A stretch of 10,466 nt of DNA from Mycobacterium sp. (GTDB taxonomy: Bacteria; Actinomycetota; Actinomycetes; Mycobacteriales; Mycobacteriaceae), in assembly GCA_029256565.1 (NCBI GenBank), contig JAQSXQ010000155.1:1-10466 (forward strand). The letters are read 5' to 3'. The notes beneath the pieces are model-generated. The model was not told the origin of the DNA. It did not search any database and saw nothing but the letters and a program-made list of their open reading frames with translations. Shown here piece by piece: positions 6,578 through 10,466 of the stretch (positions within the stretch are counted from its first letter, which is position 1; each line of letters opens with the position of its first letter). A program made the position numbers and the translations under genes.

Positions 6578-6619
6578 CGGCCAGCACGCTATCGGATCGT
6601 CGCCGATCGACTGCGAGAC

Positions 6620-7246
6620 CTAGACCGGGTCGAACGCGTTGATGAGCCACTTTCCGTCGACCTTGGTCATTCCCACCTTGACGCTGCTCGCGGTGAACGA
6701 GCCAGCGGGGTTCTCCTTGCTGGTGGTCGTCTGGTTGATGAAGACCAGCACGACGGCGGAGTCCGGCTGGATCTCGGAGACCGCGGAACGGACCACGTCC
6801 GCCGAGGTCTTGACGTCCTTCTGCTTGGCCGCGGGCGTGACGATGTCGGTGGTGAATTGCGTGTAGTAGGTGAGGAATTCGCCGGTGAGGTGCGTCTTGG
6901 CCGTGGCGAAGTCCTGATCCAGCGACTCCGGTGAGTACGACAGCAGCGCAACCGTGCCCTCGGACGCCGCGTCCATGGCCGATGCGGCCACGGTGCTGCT
7001 CGTCTGGTCGTCGGGGCGGTACTGCTCGAAGTAGACCCAGGCCGCGAACGCTGCCGAGGCGAGCAGCAGGGTCGCCAGCACCGCGGGAATGAGGATCCCG
7101 CGGAGACCACCCGCGCGTGGCGAGGTGGCGGCGGCGGGGGGCGACGCCTCGGCGGCGGTGTCGTCGAGTTCGACTGCTGCCGAGTCGGGCTCGTCGACGC
7201 TGGTGGTCAGGTCGTCGGGCACGTTCTCGCGTGTCTCGTCGGTCAT
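6620..7246 (-). CDS. Mce-associated membrane protein (downstream member of pair)
   Basis: This 208-residue membrane-anchored protein belongs to the Mas/OMAM group that accompanies Mce lipid importers in mycobacteria. Residues 1-45 are acidic, Pro/Ala-rich and disordered; a single membrane span follows at about 49-71 (ILIPAVLATLLLASAAFAAW), then an extracytoplasmic domain of about 135 residues. That domain has the group's pattern: a helical start (STVAASAMDAASEGTVALLS), LTGEFLTYYTQF, a central strand AVVLVFINQTTTS and the end GKWLINAFDPV. Its ATG overlaps the upstream stop as ATGA (7243-7246), so the two are coupled. By analogy with M. tuberculosis proteins such as Rv3492c and Rv1362c, it may help assemble or stabilise an Mce complex. 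No mce or yrbE gene is present in the window. Confidence 0.85.
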   Translation of the reverse strand: MTDETRENVPDDLTTSVDEPDSAAVELDDTAAEASPPAAATSPRAGGLRGILIPAVLATLLLASAAFAAWVYFEQYRPDDQTSSTVAASAMDAASEGTVALLSYSPESLDQDFATAKTHLTGEFLTYYTQFTTDIVTPAAKQKDVKTSADVVRSAVSEIQPDSAVVLVFINQTTTSKENPAGSFTASSVKVGMTKVDGKWLINAFDPV

Positions 7247-8121
7247 GGGACGAATTCCACCTTCGCCAGCTTGATCTGGCCCGCGTCACGGGCCACGTCG
7301 ACGCTGAGCCGCCACGACCTGGGCTGCTGCTCCTGGCTGGCGGCGTTGGAGACGTTGGTCGTGACCGCTACCAGCACCGTGGCAGTGTCCTGGGTCATCG
7401 ATGCCACCGCGACCGAGTTGACGGTCGCCTCGGTGATGACCTTCGATTCCTGGGCGACCTGGGTGAAGATCTCCGCCTGACCCTCGAAGTCCTTGCGGAA
7501 GTCGCCGGTGGTGTTGTCGATGATGCGTTGCACGTCTTCCTCGGCCCGGGTGAAGTCGAGCGACATGAGGGTCACGACGCCCTGGCGCGCGGCGGCCGCG
7601 AACTCGGCGGACCGCTCCTGCTGCGCGACGACCCGCTGATGATGCAGCGTCATGTAGACACCCGCGGCCACGAATCCGATGGTGAGCGCGACCGCGAGCG
7701 CGGCAGCGGCCAACCTCAGCGACGGCCGTGGCAACCGGAGCCTGCGTTGCCGAGAGGCGGAAGCGGGTTCCTCAATGGCGGCGGGTTCGTCGGTAACGGT
7801 GGTTTCGTCGGCGACGGGCTCGACGGCGACGGGCTCGTCGGCTGGCTCGGTGACATCGGCCGGTTCGCTTGCTTCAGCGGCCGGGACCGGTTCCACGGCG
7901 GTCGGCGCGGATGCAGCAGCGGCGGCGGCTTCCCTGCGCAGTCGCAGCGCGCGGGCACGGGCGCGGGCCGCGGCGGCGAGCGCCTCGGCTTCAGCGGCTT
8001 CGGCTTCGGCCTCCTCGGCCAGGGCCAGCACGTCGTCGGACGACGTCGGCGCAACCGCGTCCTGCGGATCGTCCCCGTCGTCGCCGCCGGGCGCCGACGA
8101 GGTTCGCTTGGGGGGCGGCAT
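7243..8121 (-). CDS. Mce-associated membrane protein (upstream member, long acidic/Ala-rich N-terminus)
   Basis: This 292-residue protein is the partner of the following gene. Residues 1-30 are polar; 31-70 form a Glu/Ala/Arg helix likely to be coiled coil (DVLALAEEAEAEAAEAEALA); 72-122 are Pro/Glu/Val-rich with short EPVAV/EPVAD repeats. A basic patch (RQRRLRLPRPSLR, 124-136) precedes a single membrane span at about 137-158, and a Mas-type extracytoplasmic domain fills 165-292 (AAAARQGVVTLMSLDF, then IIDNTTGDFRKDFEGQ, typical of Mce-associated proteins). The ATG at 8121 is set by a perfect AGGAGG four bases upstream. The roughly 135-residue cytoplasmic tail is longer than in most members I recall and may serve as a docking or regulatory arm. 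A role with Mce importers is inference from family. Confidence 0.87.
   Translation of the reverse strand: MPPPKRTSSAPGGDDGDDPQDAVAPTSSDDVLALAEEAEAEAAEAEALAAAARARARALRLRREAAAAAASAPTAVEPVPAAEASEPADVTEPADEPVAVEPVADETTVTDEPAAIEEPASASRQRRLRLPRPSLRLAAAALAVALTIGFVAAGVYMTLHHQRVVAQQERSAEFAAAARQGVVTLMSLDFTRAEEDVQRIIDNTTGDFRKDFEGQAEIFTQVAQESKVITEATVNSVAVASMTQDTATVLVAVTTNVSNAASQEQQPRSWRLSVDVARDAGQIKLAKVEFVP
7808..7837. repeat. 15-base tandem repeat in the Mce-associated gene
   Basis: Two adjacent 15-base units, 7808-7822 and 7823-7837, differ only at their first base. Read on the minus strand they encode the pentapeptides behind EPVAV and EPVAD in the Pro/Glu-rich tail. A weaker third copy follows. This looks like in-frame slippage that can lengthen or shorten the linker. 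Confidence 0.7.
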
Positions 8122-8267
8122 GCGACCTCCTGTCTTCTTCGTCAGGGCTGCACGAAAAGAGAATGGCGTTTTCTTTTTCCGCTAGCGCCACGACCCTACC
8201 GGACGTCTCTGCGACTCAGTCGCGCCCACTCGCCTGCGGAAACGCTGTTTCCGGTTCGTGCAGACGC
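8122..8267. promoter_or_regulatory. Intergenic region between FadD-like and Mce-associated genes
   Basis: This 146-base gap follows the ligase stop and precedes the Mce-associated pair, both on the minus strand. It contains a strong AGGAGG ribosome site (8126-8131), an A/T-rich patch unusual for this genome (about 8152-8180), an 8-base palindrome CGCTAGCG (8180-8187) and a perfect 7-base inverted repeat (8237-8253). A promoter for the Mce-associated pair probably lies here, but I cannot place a -10 element with confidence. Confidence 0.45.
8237..8253. promoter_or_regulatory. 7-base inverted repeat after the FadD-like gene
   Basis: CGGAAAC and GTTTCCG are perfect arms around GCT. The repeat lies 15 bases past the ligase stop on the minus strand. 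It could be a terminator hairpin, although no T-run follows, or an operator for the next transcription unit. The sequence does not match the KstR or KstR2 operator pattern as I remember it. Confidence 0.4.
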
Positions 8268-9710
8268 TCAGCGCAGCAGGTCCTTGACGACCTTGCCCGT
8301 TGCGTTCGTGGGTAACTCGTCGAGGAACTGTACAGACCGCGGCACCTTGAATCCGGCCATTCGGTCGCGACTCCACTCGACGACGTCGTCGGCCGACAGC
8401 GGCGCCGCGTCGTCCCGCAGCACCACGAACGCCTTGCCAACCTGACCGAGGCGTTCGTCGGGCACCCCGATCACCGCTGCCTGGGCGATGGCCGGATGCT
8501 CGAGCAGGAAGCCCTCGATCTCGGCGGGGTAGGCGTTGAAGCCGCCGACGATGAACATGTCCTTCTTGCGGCCGACGATGCGCAGGCGGCCGGAATCGGT
8601 GAACTCGCCGAGGTCTCCGGTGTGCAGCCAGCCGTCGGCGTCGATCGCCTCGGCGGTGGCCGCCGGGTCGTCGAGGTACCCCTGCATGACGCTGTACCCG
8701 CGGACCAGCACCTCGCCGTCGTCGGCCAGGCGGACCTCGACGCCGTCGCAGGGCGTACCGACCGTGGTGGCGATGTCCTCGAACGTGTCGCCGGGCCGCG
8801 ACAGCGTCGCCGTTCCGCACTCGGTCAGCCCGTAACCGGTGGCCAGGGTCTGGAAGGGAAGTTCGGTGTGCACGCGCCGGATCAGTTCGACCGGGATGTC
8901 GGACGCGCCCGTGACGCCGGCGCGCAAGGTGGCCAGCCTGGACTTGTCGGCCACCCCGAGCAGCGAGTGATACAGCGTCGGAGGGCCGGGCAGCATCGTG
9001 ATGCGCTCGGCCTCGACGAGGTCGACCACGGCGTCGACGTCGAACACCGGTACCGGCAGGATCGTGGCGCCGCGGATGAGCGACGCGATGCATCCCGCCT
9101 TGTAGCCGAAGGTGTGGAAGAACGGGTTGACCGCGAGGTATCGATCGCCCTCGCGCAGGTCGGCCAGGTCGCACCATTCGGCGTACAGGCGCAGGGTCTG
9201 GGTGTGATTCATCATCACGCCCTTGGGCCTGCCGGTGGTGCCGGAGGTGTAGATGACGTCGGCGACGTCCGCGCCGTCCACCCGGCGCTCCAACGGTGAA
9301 CCGCTGGCGAGGAAGTCGGACTTCAGGTCGATGGTCGGAACGTCGAGGGCGACGTCGTAGTCCTGGCCGAGGAAACCCGGCTGCACCAGGACGGCCTTGG
9401 CGCCGCTGCGCGACACCACGTCGGCGGCCTCGGACGCCTTGAACCTGGTGTTCACCGGAACCAGGACGGCCCCCGCGGTCACGATGCCGAACGCGGCGAC
9501 GATCCACTCCGCGGAGTTCGGGGCCCAGATCGCGACCCTGTCGCCCTTGGCAACGCCCAGCTCGCCGAACGCACCCGCGGCGTTGCGGATGCGCTCGGCG
9601 AGCTGGACGAAGGTCAGGCGCAGCGAGCCGTCGACGACTGCCTCAGCGTCACCGAACCGGTCGGCTGAACTGAGGACCATCTCGGGGATGGTCTGCCAGC
9701 GGCTGCTCAC
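8268..9710 (-). CDS. FadD3-like acyl-CoA ligase (AMP-binding)
   Basis: This 480-residue adenylate-forming enzyme activates a carboxylic acid to its CoA thioester using ATP. Motifs in order: P-loop YTSGTTGRPKG at 154-164, NPFFHTFGYKAG at 195-206, PGPPTLYHSLL at 241-251, YGLTE at 293-297, TGD at 364-366, hinge GRKKDMFIVGGFN at 380-392, and the C-terminal catalytic Lys473 in NATGK. The protein is full length and resembles M. tuberculosis FadD3 (Rv3561), which activates the steroid C/D-ring acid HIP; the FFH.FGYKAG and GPPT.YHSLL stretches are notably similar. FadD17-type ligases are an alternative. The start GTG 9710 lies 12 bases after the amidohydrolase stop, so the two are probably cotranscribed. 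No KstR2-regulon gene is adjacent, so the substrate may be another cyclic or branched acid. Confidence 0.9.
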   Translation of the reverse strand: MSSRWQTIPEMVLSSADRFGDAEAVVDGSLRLTFVQLAERIRNAAGAFGELGVAKGDRVAIWAPNSAEWIVAAFGIVTAGAVLVPVNTRFKASEAADVVSRSGAKAVLVQPGFLGQDYDVALDVPTIDLKSDFLASGSPLERRVDGADVADVIYTSGTTGRPKGVMMNHTQTLRLYAEWCDLADLREGDRYLAVNPFFHTFGYKAGCIASLIRGATILPVPVFDVDAVVDLVEAERITMLPGPPTLYHSLLGVADKSRLATLRAGVTGASDIPVELIRRVHTELPFQTLATGYGLTECGTATLSRPGDTFEDIATTVGTPCDGVEVRLADDGEVLVRGYSVMQGYLDDPAATAEAIDADGWLHTGDLGEFTDSGRLRIVGRKKDMFIVGGFNAYPAEIEGFLLEHPAIAQAAVIGVPDERLGQVGKAFVVLRDDAAPLSADDVVEWSRDRMAGFKVPRSVQFLDELPTNATGKVVKDLLR

Positions 9711-9722
9711 GAAGCGTGAACG

Positions 9723-10466
9723 TCAAGCAGTGATCAGGCGGGAGAGGTTGCCGCCCATGATCTTTGCCTGGTCGTCGACCGAGAGGTGGTCGAGCGCAGT
9801 CACGTAGTGCGTCGGCTCGGCGAGGCCCTCCGGGTGCGGCCAGTCCGAGCCGTAGAGCACCTGGTCGACGCCGATCAGGTTGATCAGGTCGTCGATGCCC
9901 TCCTCGTAGAACGGGCTGACGTAGATGCGGTTCTTGATCTCTTCCATCGGGTTGCCCAGGAAGGCTTCCGGCGCCTTCTTGTAGACCTCGGACATCGAGT
10001 CCAGCAGCGGGAACATCCACTTCGACCCGGCCTCGACGATGCCGACCTTGAGCGTGGGGAACCTGAACAGCGCACCGTGGATCACCCAGGAGGCGACGGC
10101 GTCCTGAATCGGCCGCCACTCGTTGAGGATCGACATGGCGTTGGTCTGGAACGGCAGCATCTCCTGGGCGCCGCCGTCCCACTCCGAGGTGTAGCGGGAG
10201 TAGCCGCTGTCACTGGAGTGCATGCCGACGAAGACGTCGTACTCGACGCACTTCTGCCAGAACGGGTCGAACTCGGGCAGTGCGAACGACCGCGGGCCAC
10301 GGAATCCCGGCACCGGTGCGGGCCGGATCAGGATGGCGCGGGCACCGCGCTTGACGGCCCACTCCAGTTCCTCGATCGCCTTCTCGACGATGGGCAGCGT
10401 GATGACCGGCGTGGTGTAGATGCGGTTCTTGTAGTTGAAGCCCCAGACTTCGTGCAGCCACTCGTT
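9723..10466 (-). CDS. Amidohydrolase-2 family metal-dependent hydrolase/decarboxylase (5' end outside window)
   Basis: This is the C-terminal 247 residues of a TIM-barrel amidohydrolase (family PF04909, which includes ACMSD and gamma-resorcylate-type decarboxylases as well as hydrolases). The frame is open to the window edge and begins NEWLHEVWGFNYKNRIYTTP; the GTG within it at 10313 is not a real start. The segment has the barrel strands AVKRGARAILIRPAPVPGFR and CVEYDVFVGMHSSDSG (a likely His ligand strand), VGIVEAGSKWMFPLLDS, and the C-terminal YGSDWPHPEG, whose Asp is the usual catalytic residue and whose His-Pro are typical. The stop at 9723 is followed 12 bases later by the acyl-CoA ligase. 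Together they suggest a ring-opening or decarboxylation step followed by CoA activation, but the substrate is unknown. Confidence 0.9.
   Translation of the reverse strand, partial: NEWLHEVWGFNYKNRIYTTPVITLPIVEKAIEELEWAVKRGARAILIRPAPVPGFRGPRSFALPEFDPFWQKCVEYDVFVGMHSSDSGYSRYTSEWDGGAQEMLPFQTNAMSILNEWRPIQDAVASWVIHGALFRFPTLKVGIVEAGSKWMFPLLDSMSEVYKKAPEAFLGNPMEEIKNRIYVSPFYEEGIDDLINLIGVDQVLYGSDWPHPEGLAEPTHYVTALDHLSVDDQAKIMGGNLSRLITA

Noticed and set aside
5312..6934. 540-residue plus-strand frame across both IspD-like genes
   Set aside because: It is out of frame with the first gene and antisense to the second; its composition is Arg-rich shadow sequence.
7117..8445. 442-residue plus-strand frame opposite the Mce-associated pair
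   Set aside because: It is Gly/Arg-rich antisense to two clear membrane-protein genes.
8182..9507. 441-residue minus-strand frame overlapping the ligase
   Set aside because: It is a different frame of the same strand as a complete AMP-binding enzyme with all motifs.

Overview
The window looks like chromosomal DNA of a mycobacterium, most likely a fast-growing Mycolicibacterium-type species. It is uniformly GC-rich, uses GTG as well as ATG starts, and carries a pair of Mce-associated membrane proteins and a FadD3-type acyl-CoA ligase, both typical of mycolic-acid actinobacteria. No rRNA, tRNA, CRISPR array, insertion sequence or phage gene is visible. Species and chromosomal position are inference.

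Left part (1-3378). Two overlapping plus-strand genes encode the paired inner-membrane permeases of a polyamine-type (PotB/PotC) ABC importer; the first is cut by the window edge. A MerR-family regulator converges on the second permease, and its reading frame runs about 160 bases antisense into the permease gene. The regulator is divergent from an MFS transporter. The 207-base region between them holds two inverted repeats that could be operators, so the regulator may control the transporter.

Middle part (3379-5106, minus strand). A small ChaB-domain protein with a C-terminal SAP/Rho-N-like helical segment is followed by a broken ltrA-family gene. The ltrA frame is disrupted by what looks like an internal deletion of roughly 80-90 bases that also shifts the frame.

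Right-centre (5193-6577). Two IspD-family nucleotidyltransferase-like genes converge and share four bases at their stop codons. The plus-strand copy keeps the CTP-site motifs but lacks the expected Thr and Arg of the substrate arm. The minus-strand copy has lost the glycine-rich loop and the lysines but keeps the arm Thr and Arg. In characterised IspD that arm is contributed by the partner subunit, so the pair could be a split, heterodimeric cytidylyltransferase. This is the most interesting hypothesis here and is inference from alignment by eye.

Right part (6620-10466, minus strand). In transcription order: a partial amidohydrolase-2 family enzyme, a FadD3-like acyl-CoA ligase 12 bases later, a 146-base gap, two overlapping Mce-associated membrane protein genes, and then the degenerate IspD-like gene. 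The amidohydrolase and ligase look like a catabolic pair. The Mce-associated pair has no yrbE or mce gene within the window, so it appears to be an orphan set that may stabilise Mce lipid importers encoded elsewhere.
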